Assembly: GCA_019454045.1 (NCBI GenBank)
Contig: SKCR01007818.1
Span: forward strand, 558,001 to 622,000
DNA: 64,000 bases
Source: Zanthoxylum bungeanum
Taxonomy: Eukaryota; Streptophyta; Magnoliopsida; Sapindales; Rutaceae
Direction: 5' to 3'
Of this stretch, positions 19,910-30,625 are shown piece by piece. The notes beneath the pieces are model-generated. The model had not been told where the DNA came from. It saw only the letters and a list, made by a program, of their open reading frames with translations, and made no database searches. Made by a program: the position numbers and the translations under genes. How positions within the stretch are numbered: the first letter of the stretch is position 1; each line of letters starts with the position of its first letter.

Positions 19910-20107
19910 TTAAACCGTGAGACCGGAGCCGAACACGAAAGCGAAAAGGAGAGTGATACCAGCGGCGGCGAAGGAAGGCGCGATCGAGCCGGCTCCGGAG
20001 GCGGGAGCTGGAGCAGGAGCGAGTTCTTGAGCCGAGCCGGCGAGAGTCAAGGCGGCGAAGACCACGGCCATCATGAGAGGAGCCATTGACGCTTTTGTGA
20101 ATGCCAT
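19910..20107 (-). CDS. Arabinogalactan peptide (AG peptide), GPI-anchored
   Basis: The intronless 65-aa ORF has the AG-peptide layout. An N-terminal signal peptide of about 26 residues (MMAVVFAALTLAGSAQ) is followed by a very short mature part, ELAPAPAPASG, and a C-terminal hydrophobic segment (SFAAAGITLLFAFVFGSGLTV) that fits a GPI-attachment signal. Ala-Pro repeats are sites for proline hydroxylation and type II arabinogalactan addition. The mature product would be a roughly 10-13 residue glycopeptide at the plasma membrane or cell wall. A TATA box lies about 90 bp upstream. The exact paralogue is not assigned. GC content is much higher than in the surrounding AT-rich DNA, as expected for Ala/Pro coding sequence. 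Confidence 0.88.
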   Translation of the reverse strand: MAFTKASMAPLMMAVVFAALTLAGSAQELAPAPAPASGAGSIAPSFAAAGITLLFAFVFGSGLTV

Positions 20108-20197
20108 TGAAGCGTTTCTTAGGGTTTAGAGAGATAGAGAGGGATTTTGGTATGCGCCTGTGTAGTTTGTTAAGCATGAAATAAAAATAAGGAGGTT

Positions 20198-20206
20198 TAT
20201 TTATAG
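20198..20206 (-). promoter_or_regulatory. TATA box of the AG-peptide gene
   Basis: The minus strand reads CTATAAATA, 91 bp upstream of the start codon. This is an ordinary plant core-promoter position. Confidence 0.7.
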
Positions 20207-20299
20207 GCGGTTTAGTTAGGCGCCGCGCAAATGTGTGGAAGGGAAGAGAGAATTTCGGGCAGCGTGACAGTTCATTGAGCAGCTGCCCGGGTTTTCAAG

Positions 20300-21975
20300 T
20301 CTGTTGGTTTATTGACAGCAATGTTTTGTGTTTTTTTTAAGGGTTTTAAATTTTACCGTTAAATCATCTGATTCAAATTGAAGTGTAGACTCAATTTTTA
20401 TAAGAAATATATTTCTGAACTTAAATTCATAATCTGAAATTAAGTAAAAACTTATATGTGATGGTCCCGTCCCATTCATATATGTTTTGAAATATATATA
20501 AAATTAATCATTGCTGAAGGTACATAATGTGTTTTATAAATTAATAAAAATTTTAAAAATTTGTCCAAATTTTATGAAAAATAAATTTTTCCCCTCAAAA
20601 TTATTTTTATGGCTCCGCCACCGGCGGTTCTTCCTTGCAGATAAAGACGATGACATTATTTTATTTTAGGGTGGGTAAATTGTTTTCTCGATAATATTAG
20701 AGGGCTGAATATATTTTTTAAGTATTTTTTTTATAAATAATTAGAAAAGATTATGGGTTATTATATTATTCCCGTATTTTCCGTAAGGATTTTCAAGGTT
20801 GAGGATTCGTTGACGCGTGTATAATTCATTGAAGAGGAGAATGTTGAGTGGGTGGGATTAATAATTAGGAATCGGTAATTGGGCAATTAATCACGCCTCA
20901 GTTTTTAAATGCGCCTTTTTACGGGAGAAAGGTTGATGTGGGATGGACTTCTTTATTTTTATTTTTATTTTTTTACAAGGTAGTAGGTAGTATGTATGTC
21001 CATTAAAATTTTGACACATATATGTAAATTTTAAAATTAATCAATAATAAAAAAAAGATTTATTAATACTTATCATTTATTTATTTATTTATTGGATGAA
21101 TATATTAAATATGTCTTATTTAAGTTTTTATCCGTAAGACACGGTGGTTGGAACACTAGAAAGAGGACGCGTGGATGAATATATTAAATATGTCTTACTT
21201 AAGTTTTTTATTTTAATATGAGACCATAATCTTCTATAAAAATAAAAAAAACTTATTAATTTAATACATATAATCTAATCTTTACAATAATTTTTTATTA
21301 CTAAATTATAAAATTAAAATATCTCTAAAATTAATTTTTTAAAATATAAAATTAAAATAAGAAAATTATTGAAATATAAAATAGAATCTCCTATTTATTA
21401 TTAAATTATAATATTAAAATATCTCTATAATTTTTTTATTGAAATGTATAATTAAAATAAGAAATCTATTACAATATAAAAATATAATATCTGATTAAAA
21501 TAAGAAACTATTAATTAAATTAATTAATTAATAATGAATATGAAATCTATTATAAAATAAAAACACAATCCCTTATTAAAACTAAGAAACCTATTAATTT
21601 AATACTTGTCACATTAAATATTTCTAAAATTAATTTTTTATTTTAGAATTATAAAATTAAATTAATAATTATTAAAATAAGAAATCTATTACAATATAAA
21701 AATATAATCTAATATTTATTATTAAATTATAAAATTAAAATATCACTATAATTTTATTATTATTAAATTATAAAATTAAAATAAGAAACTTATTACAATA
21801 TAAAAACATCATCTCCTATTAGAATAAGAAGCTTATTAATTTAATTAATTAATAATGAAATTTTTTATTATTAAATTATAAAAAATAAGTCTAATTAAAA
21901 TAAAATAAAAAACATATGTGGTACCTAATCTCTATAATTAATTTTTTAATTACCTATTACAGTAAAAAAAATATT

Positions 21976-22028
<53 letters not shown>

Positions 22029-23800
22029 TATTTTTAAACCTCTTCATCGTGTTATATGGCGACTTCATATTAGATTTATAAAATTAAATTAATAAATCTA
22101 TTAAATAAATACTATATTATAATAAAAATACATATTATAACTTTATAAAGATTCTATTATAACAAGAAAATGTATTATAATATCATATTAAAATAAAAAA
22201 TACTATTAAAATATTTACAATTATTAAATTATAAAATAAAAATATCTCTAAGATTATTTTTTATTATTAATTATAAAAAATAAGTCTAATTAAAATAAAA
22301 TAAAAAACATATGTGGTACCTAATCTCTATAATTAATTTGTTTTATTACCTATTACAATAAAAAAAATATTACAATATATATATATATATTAAATATTTT
22401 TAAACCTCTTCATCGCGCCATGTGGCGACTTCATATTAAATTATAAAATTAAATTAATAAATCTATTAAATAAAAATACATATTATAACTTTATAAAGAT
22501 TATATTATAACAAGAAAACATATTATAATATCATATTAAAATAAAAATACTATTAAAATATTTACAATTAACCTAATATTTACAATTAATTTTTTTTATT
22601 AAATTATAAAATAAAAATATCTCTAAGATTATTTTTTATTATTAAATTATAAAATTAAAATAATAAATTCTTAACATAAGAAACCGATTACAATATAAAA
22701 ACATAATAAACTATTAAAGTAAGAAACGTATTAATTAATTAATTAATTATTTAATTATTTAATAAATTATTTAATTATTTAATTAATTATTATTAAATTA
22801 TAAAATTAAATTAATTAATTATTTAATTAATTATTATTAAATTATAAAATTAAACAAAAAAAAACTTATTATAATAAGAAAACATGTTATAATATCTCAT
22901 TAAAATAATAAAAAAAAATATGCGGCACTTAATCTCTACAATTAACATCTACAATTATTATTTTATTATTAAATTATAAAATTAATTTCAGTTTATTTAT
23001 AATCTCTCATTAAAATAAAAAAAATATGCGACACTTAATCTCTACAATTAACCTCTACAATTATTATTTTATTATTAAATTATAAAAAAACTTATTATAA
23101 TAAGAAAATATATTATAATCTCTCATTAAAATAAAAAATATATGCAGCACTTAATCTATACAATTAACCTCTACAATTATTATTTTATTATTAAATTATA
23201 AAAAACTTATTATAATAAGAAAAACACATTATAATCTCTCATTAAAATAAAATAAAAATATGCGGCACTTACTTAATCTCTACAATTAACCTCTACAATT
23301 ATTATTTTATTATTAAATTATAAAATTAATTTCAGTTTATTTATATTTTCTTGTGTTTAAAGCTTTATGGTTTGCTGGTCACAAATTAGATGATTTCATG
23401 TTTATAATCTATCACTCGGGAGATGAGATTTTGAATTGGATCTAGAAAATATAACATATGAATTTTATAGAGTTCGGGAGGCCTATAATTCATTTGAAGT
23501 CATTAACAAAAAATCACAAAAGTGTAATGAATTGTTAATTATTTGATTTTTATAGGGATATCGAAGTCAGTATTTAATAATATTTTCACTCGGCACTTAA
23601 GAGAATGAGTTAGAATAATTTAGGATTCTTGGCTTATAAACTAAGGAATTGAGTAATAATTGATTAACATAACAAATACATAAGAGATAATTAAGTAAAA
23701 TCAGACTTTTAAAATTTATCTCATATTAGTATTTTTTAATTAAATGTTTTGACTTTTCGCTTATTTAGTTTTTAATTTTAATTTAAATTGATTTCTAAAT
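20300..23800. repeat. Very AT-rich intergenic block with local tandem duplications
   Basis: No ORF of any credibility is present. A phrase of about 36 bp starting GGATGAATATATTAAATATG recurs at 21094 and 21173. A unit of about 366-395 bp is duplicated: TAAGTCTAAT...TGTGGTACC at 21886 and 22281, CCTCTTCATCG at 22039 and 22405. Four tandem units of about 106-118 bp are marked by TGCGGCACTT-like anchors at about 22921, 23027, 23142 and 23260. (AT)n tracts occur near 21980-22024 and 22375-22390. AAATTATAAAATTAAA recurs throughout. Confidence 0.75.
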
Positions 23801-24099
23801 AAAATTAAGTTTATTAATTATAATTCTGCAACACACAAAATATATGTAAGAAGTAAATTACTATAGAATAATTTTTTTTTTTCTTTTTCTCGTGGTTTAT
23901 CTTTTCATATGAAAATAATTTTTGGGACTTCATATTTGGCCATATTTTTCTTTTGGAATTTAACCACCTATACTTTCTTTCAGGATAAAATCCATCAAGC
24001 ACGAAAATTTTTATTTTGTTTAATGAGCCATGAATCAAGCTTGGCGAGGTTGCAATTGCAGTTCACCTTGCATAAAAAACGAAGCTGTTTTTAGGTCAT

Positions 24100-24345
24100 A
24101 AATTGGGTTTTGATTTGGATTCTAAATGGATTCTAAAATCAATTCCAAAAACAGATTCTGGTCCGGTTAAATGGTTCGGTTCCGGCTCCTACTACTACAG
24201 AACCGAAACCGGACCGCTTAGAATCGGTTCTTTAATTTTAGAAGTGAAACCAACCCTAAAAGAATCGGTTTCGATTCTTAAACTGGAAAATCGGTTCGGT
24301 TCCATCTGGTTCCGGTTCTAACCGGAACTGATGCTCACCCTTAAC
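24100..24345. repeat. Repeat rich in CGGTTCCGGTT, possible hAT end
   Basis: Many short direct and inverted GGTTCGG/CCGGTTC words end in ATGCTCACCCTT, whose complement AAGGGTGAGCAT resembles a hAT terminus with subterminal repeats. I could not define the other end. The 72-aa open frame across it reflects the repeat and is not a gene. Confidence 0.4.
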
Positions 24346-24436
24346 AATTTATGAATCTGCTAAGCTCCTAATCATCTTTCTACCATTGCTTCTAATATTC
24401 ACTCAAAATTCAGAATATAAATGTAAATTTCATTAG

Positions 24437-27157
24437 TCAAAAGCCCATAACTCTTGATGATATATTCATCAGAGGTTCTAAAGCACTCGGCGCAAATTTT
24501 CTGGCAAAGAGAAAACAAGCAGTAGAGGGCTGGTTATTGTAATTGCATTGCTGATCTTCATAAACTCTCTCGAAGAACTCATCTGTGATGTTAGCTCCTC
24601 CGAAGGTAGCTGGATGAGGCCCGCCTCTCGACCAGTCAGCCCAAGTGATGCTTCTATTTGCCATAAGATTTGGCACTTGAATGGACAGCATGGTGGGAAA
24701 ATAGTGTTCGTCCACATAACAAGGTGGTCTACAGAATTCTTCGAATTTCGGATAATATGTAGTATCTTCGACAATGTTGACTGCAAGCTTTCGGTTAATT
24801 TCAAACCACTGAGATCCTTTGCGCCACTGGGTAATTTTCACCACGGGTGCCATGTTCCTGCTGTAGCGTCCTCTCCCGAGAGGTCCACGGTCATCAAATG
24901 CACCCATGAAACTATGTTTTGATTTCTTTATGTAATGGTGGATGAAGGAGAAATTATAAAGAGGGATGCAAGACTCAGAGACAAGAATGAACCATTCATT
25001 GGAGACATCAAGCAATGCATTAGCTAGGAGTCTTCTCTCAGCGTCACACATGCTCATTTTTCCCCATTCAGAGGGCTGCACAGTGAAAAGAGAAAATATC
25101 GAGAAATTATAAACTCCAGTAAATATGGAAAATATTGTATCAAAATCCATACGGATGAGCAGTAAACTGCATATTTCCAGAAAATATGGCAGAACTGGAA
25201 AGAATTCAAAATACACAAGCAGTAAACAAGTACACATATGGCAGAGAAATCAAAGGTTTTGAGAAGTGTGCAAGATGGTCCCGCAACCAAAATCTTTATG
25301 AAGAACATGTAACAGTAACGTCTCTTGTTTTCCAGGATCATGTGGTCTTTAATATCATTTTTACATTTGAGACCGGATTATGGTAGCTGCTTGTGGTTAA
25401 AGTGACACTGTGGCAGAGCTACAAAATCAGCTCTGCATTTCTTGAAGTATTCAGTCCTGTTCTGGTTACTACAAGGGGACATCTCAAGATTCAAGAGCAG
25501 AGATGTCTTACTACTTGACCGATACAAAGAAGTAGGAAAAATAAAAAATAAATCATTCCTTGACCCGAAATACATAGGCAGTTCCCATCTCCCACTCGGT
25601 GTCTTAGCATCCCAATTTTTCACCTCTACCAACCCTACACTATGGCTGCTCACAATTTTTTCCAGACTTCAACCCAAGACAACTATTGCCAGTCAATCAT
25701 TCTCCCTAATCCAGTCATCCAGTTATGTTTAGTGCAGTTTAAAATGTCTGTCCACCAATTGAAACAAGTAATTTTTGATAGATAATACTAAAGAAGCACG
25801 AGGCTTCCCACACTGTGAACTATGGGAAAGATTCAATATGTATGCAGCCTTTACCCTTGCTTTTTTGCAAAAAAGCTGTTTTCGTAACTCGAACCTGTGA
25901 TCTCCAAGTCACTATGGAGTAACCTACGCCAAGGCTCATCCTCTGATAGATAATAATAGACAAGTAATATTCAATAATGCTACCAAGCAATACATATCAT
26001 GTTCATAGTTGTAGACTTCCAATATATATAAATATGCCTTTATCATGTTTGGTATAAAATCCTGATCATTTAGATCACGAGCTCTTCTGTCTCCAGGTTT
26101 TCAGTAGCTCATTAAAGAACTCTATAGAACAATTTGTATGGCAATAAACCAAAATTTTAATGTCACCCACGACTCGGTTAAGTCACTTGGCTAATCAAAA
26201 ACAGGATATACTATAATTTAAAACCTAGAATCTGTTAATCAGTATCCTCCTATTTTACGAAATTTTTCTAGAGTTTGATCATGCATCAATATAATTATAA
26301 AAGTAGCGATGCTGAACAGGGATGCTATTGTCTACTTTCGAACACCAAAAGCCCAAATGTGACTGCGAGGTCCTAACAACTGAAGATTTTAAACAAATAT
26401 GGAAAAACAATGCAAGCATTCCGAAACAATCATCTAGTAATGATGGATCCTCCAAAGAATAATTCAGATTATACGTAAAAACAAAGTTTTACTTATAATC
26501 ACTCAAGAAATGAAAGATCAGGACTCACATCGTCATATGCATAATCAATGGTACAACAAAGATGATCAGATTAAGTTTCTACAAGAATTTCACACAAATA
26601 AAATCTGCAGTAGGTAGAGCTATTGTCAGCCATACCTGACTAGGGATTTGTCTCTTGTAAAAAACTGATGAAGACGGAAACTTATCCACGAACGCTGGCA
26701 GTGAATGAATATAGATAGAGTATAGCCCTTCGTGCCCCTCGAAAAATTTCTCCCAAAGAGGTGCAAAGGGTAATGGCCCCTTTGTCAAAAACATGAATGC
26801 AATCTTTGGAACTCTCCTAAAGGGATACTCCCTCACACGAGACACAAACAATGCCCTACAGAAAAGCTCCTGATCACTCATTGAGTGAGTTAAATTTAAT
26901 GGAGGATCTATCCAATAATCCAAACCATCTGGAACTTCAGGGCACGGCACAAATCTGGGCTTAACTGTTGTCACAACACTCTGGACTCCAAATCGACGAA
27001 ATGTATAAATACTAATCACCAAAAATCCTATACACAGAGACAAAAAGGGACCAAATAACGGAAACAATCTCAGTGGCATTGCCCTAAATTGATTTGTCTT
27101 GTTTATAAATGCAGGGTCGTCTGTCCCTTCCTCTAATGGAACAACCCTTGCTTTCAT
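24437..27157 (-). CDS. GT14 (core-2/I-branching-like) glycosyltransferase, BC10-type
   Basis: Two coding exons: 26636-27157 (174 aa, ATG at 27155-27157) and 24437-25075, joined in phase 0 (CAG|GTATGG...TGTGCAG|CCCTCT). The total is about 386 aa, normal for the family. A short cytosolic N-terminus precedes one membrane anchor (LFPLFGPFLSLCIGFLVISI), so this is a Golgi type II protein. The catalytic region starts at VPKIAFMFLTKGPLPFAPLW. It includes MCDAERRLLANALLDVSNEW, SESCIPLYNF and ITWADWSRGGPHPATF. It belongs to the plant DUF266/GT14 family, which includes rice BC10 and glucuronosyltransferases acting on arabinogalactan. The substrate here cannot be inferred. The 1.56-kb intron carries an Au-type SINE. 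Confidence 0.92.
25788..25943 (-). mobile_element. Au-type SINE in the GT14 intron
   Basis: On the minus strand the segment reads GCCTTGGCGTAGG (A-box region) and ACAGGTTCGAGT (B box). AAACAGC, GGGTAAAGGCTGC and GGGAAGCCTCGTGC follow, the order typical of plant Au SINEs. It is flanked by the 12-bp target duplication TGATAGATAATA (25776-25787 and 25944-25955). Confidence 0.85.
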
Positions 27158-27821
27158 CCTTATAAATTATAACTCTAAACAAAAAAAAAAAAAAAAAATC
27201 AAAATTTCACCATCTGGGTCAGATTCAAATCAAAATCCTAGCATCAAATACACTTATAATTTTCTAAACCTCAAAATATCAGCTAACTTCTTCACTAGAG
27301 CTAGCAAAAACACAGTGTTTTACATATTTTGAAAACCCCACTTAGCAACAGTAACTAAATTAATATTACAATACTCAAAAAGCAAGTTTCAATCCTGAAT
27401 ACGAAGCTCTTAGCAAGAAAGAATCACTACTTTATAGTCTCTAGATCAAATGAAACCATTGACGTGATTAGTGGAGCAATGAAAGAACAGTCCAAGACAG
27501 TTCACACACCATGTAATTTTATTGGTTAAAAAAAATCAAGAAAATGAATTATGGGACTATTGAATTTGAGAAAATCACATCATTGTAATTAGGGGATTTG
27601 TGAAATATGGAGAATTTGAGAATGTTTTTATTATTTTTTTTGTGGGATTTGGAGGTGTCTGCTTTTTAAACCGTGTGAGAGGCGGTTTTCTCAAGGTGGC
27701 AAATCGGTATGGAAAATGTTCGTATCCCAATTTTTTCAATAATTATTATTATTTTTTTAATTTTTTCATAATTAACCGCAAAATCATTACTAAATACTAA
27801 GTGACAGTGAAAGAAAATGAA
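27158..27821. other. GT14 upstream region
   Basis: This region should hold the GT14 promoter and 5' UTR on the minus strand. A poly(A) run lies at 27180-27198. I see no other gene, and the short open frames here are not supported. Confidence 0.5.
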
Positions 27822-27990
27822 TTCGTAGTCCGGTATAGTTTGGTAGTATAAAATTTAGGATTTGATTATCAAGTCTTACATTCGAATCCATAGAATATAT
27901 TTTTTATAAGAGTCCATAATAGTCAAAATTTTTACCTATTTTGTTTAGGTTCGGATCGAGTAGTTTAACATGAATTTCTAATGTTTCAAA
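27822..27990 (+). mobile_element. Degenerate tRNA-derived SINE
   Basis: The order GTAGTCCGG, TTTGGTAGTAT, TTACATTCGAATCCATAG (B box) and TTTATAAGAGTCC matches the SINE family at 28964-29152, but with strong AT drift. Boundaries are uncertain. Confidence 0.55.
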
Positions 27991-28763
27991 AAATATTAAT
28001 GAAAAAAATAATATATATATATATGTATTTAAAATGGTTTGAGAATGAGTGTGAATGATGTGTTCCCATAAATTTAGAAATGAGTAGTGATAAATGTACT
28101 TCATGAGTACATAATTATAATTTTAAATCAATTAAAAGAAGTCGTATGTATAAAAAAAAATTATTTAATTAAATTAAAATTTTAATTTAAAATCACAATT
28201 TAAATATAATTTTATATTGAAAGTGTACCCATTCAATACATCTATTATCGTTGTTGGGAAATAGAGAATGAGAGTCATATTTCCATTACTATAAGATGAT
28301 GAAAATATCAAAAGTGAAAGGTAATTACAAAATTATCCATAAATTAATAAATTAATCATTAATCATTAAAATATTATTAAAATGATTTATATATTAATAA
28401 TTATTAATAAATCATCATCATTATTAATATTATAATAATTAATATTTAAAAATTAATAACAAATTATTAAGTAGTAAAATAATAATTAATAATAAATTAA
28501 TTATGTAATCTTAGGTGATGATATTTTTGTAATTTATTAACGATTCATTCCGATCACCGAATTAAGTAAAAATATCAATGGAAAGAATATTTGATTTTGA
28601 TTACGATTTATACAATTAATTAAATAATTTATTCCAATTCCAATTCATTCATTCTAATTCATTTTGATTCCATCAAATTATAATTACGAGTACTTAAACG
28701 CATAATAGATGATCATACATTTTGTATTTTTATTACTGTTATAACAATATGAACCAAATGAAT

Positions 28764-28765
<2 letters not shown>

Positions 28766-28807
<42 letters not shown>

Positions 28808-28812
28808 ATATA
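28766..28812. repeat. (AT)n microsatellite
   Basis: This AT dinucleotide run is interrupted once by TTATA. The surrounding 28.1-28.9 kb is AT-rich intergenic DNA with no gene seen. Confidence 0.85.
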
Positions 28813-28963
28813 AAAGTGTGTGTGTGAAATTCTTAATATGTAATTATGAAAGAAAAAAAACCTTGGACCCGAAATCATTCCCCTAATAAATAATATGGCA
28901 TAATTCCGCTGTCATTTTTTGTAATTTACCCTTTTTATTAATTGGTGACTTAATAAAGATCGT

Positions 28964-29152
28964 CCCCAAGGGGTGTGGCGTGGCTTGGTGGTGTAGGGTC
29001 CAGGATCTCACCTTGAGGTTATGGGTTCGAATCCAGGGGGTGCACTTCCTGTAAGAGCCTGGGACAGCCGGTGGTTTTACTTGCGCCGCGGCCCAGAATG
29101 GGTGGTTTGGTGGCAGGGTTTCCATCGTTTCAAAAAAAAAAAAAAAAAAAAA
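28964..29152 (+). mobile_element. Complete tRNA-derived SINE with 17-bp target duplication
   Basis: The element is flanked by the exact 17-bp repeat GACTTAATAAAGATCGT (28947-28963 and 29153-29169). It has an A-box-like TGGCTTGGTGGT, a perfect B box GGTTCGAATCC, a conserved body (GAGCCTGGGACAGCCGGTGG) and a poly(A) tail of about 21 A. Intact tail and duplications point to recent insertion. Confidence 0.95.
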
Positions 29153-30047
29153 GACTTAATAAAGATCGTTTATCTTTTTTTTTAACTGGGCACATTCATT
29201 AATTTTCGGAATTTGAGAGAGAACAAATCATTAAAGTCCGAAACCTTTATCATTGAGGCAACCTCTTGAGATTAAGATCGATTACCTTGTTAATAATCCC
29301 AATTAATAATGCTAATCTAGAATATTTATAAACGTTACCGATATCTTCAAATTGGAATAAGACATTGGCATGAACTTTTATCTCCTATCAAATATTCTAT
29401 TATAATAATAACTAGTAGCTTAAATCAGGAAAGAAATAGGTCTTTGGAGTTAAACTTTTGATCACAACCGTTGATTTCTAGCCAAATCGTGCAATATTAT
29501 GGCAACTACCGGAACTTGGCCTAGATCAATTCAATGACTGCATATGAAGGATGAATTTGGGGATGCCAAAAGCTACATCAAATTGCAAAACATGAAGCAT
29601 TAAATTGTTCGATATAATATTTGAGACGATTTTTTGTACAGATTAAAATAATTTAATAGGAATTCAAGATCATTATTATTCTGATTACATAAGTGGATTG
29701 AGATCGAGACCGATAAATCTCAATCAAATCCGACGCAACCAATTGCCAACCCTAACCATGGCCAGAGATGAATCAAGATCAAAATCATTTCCACACTTTC
29801 CATATTATCCTAATATTCTACCAGGGCCATAATGAAAGATAAAAGATGGCTTCTCATCCTGAAGAACATATGAATATGCACGTGGACTGCACACCTAACA
29901 TGCTGGAGGAGCAAGTTTAAAATGCCCATTAGAGAATAATTCATGCAACTCAGATAAATCTTTTTCCACAAGGCAACTATGTGAAATGTGTGGATATGCT
30001 CTAACAGAAGGAAATGCTAAGGGTCTACAAGGAGGAAAAGCAAGATG

Positions 30048-30135
30048 GGTGATACATTTCTTGTAAGAGCCTGTAACAATCGGCAGATTTTACATTAACA
30101 GGTCGGATGATTTGACGACGAGATTTCAACGCGGC
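30048..30135 (+). mobile_element. SINE 3' fragment
   Basis: CATTTCTTGTAAGAGCCTG, then CAATCGGCAGATTTTAC and GATTTGACGACGAGATTTC, parallels the 3' half of the SINE at 28964-29152. The 5' half with the pol III boxes is missing. Confidence 0.6.
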
Positions 30136-30625
30136 CAAAAACAAAAAGAATAGACAATAATTTCATGTGAATGTCAAAATTTGGCAACAAGTGTAACATG
30201 TCTATCAGACTGTAAAATAAATTTTACAAGCAATTGCAATAACAGAATCAAACCTCAATAGATGATATTCAGTGTTGTCTTGCTACAGCTGACAATAATT
30301 AGCCTACAACATGAGAGAGAAGGAGAGTCAAGGGTTGTATTTTTGTCAGTGCAAAAACTGTCCTTCCCTTCCCTTCCCTTTAGAGATCTATCCCTATGCC
30401 TGGAAACAAATTTAATCAAACACACAAGATATTCATATCATACAGACTTCACGTAGACTTCGTGCATCCTTCTAGAGACGTACGAACAAACTATAATCAC
30501 AGTCCATAATAAAAATCACAAAATATCGTGCCAAAAGTAGGAGGAAATGCTTAACCAACACCCCAAGGTGGAGATAATCTCAGATAACCAGCCAGAATTT
30601 ATTTGACTTTAAAAAAAAAAAAAGG

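Noticed and set aside
24103..24321. 72-aa ORF
   Set aside because: It consists of translated CGGTTCCGGTT repeats and has no credible composition or promoter.
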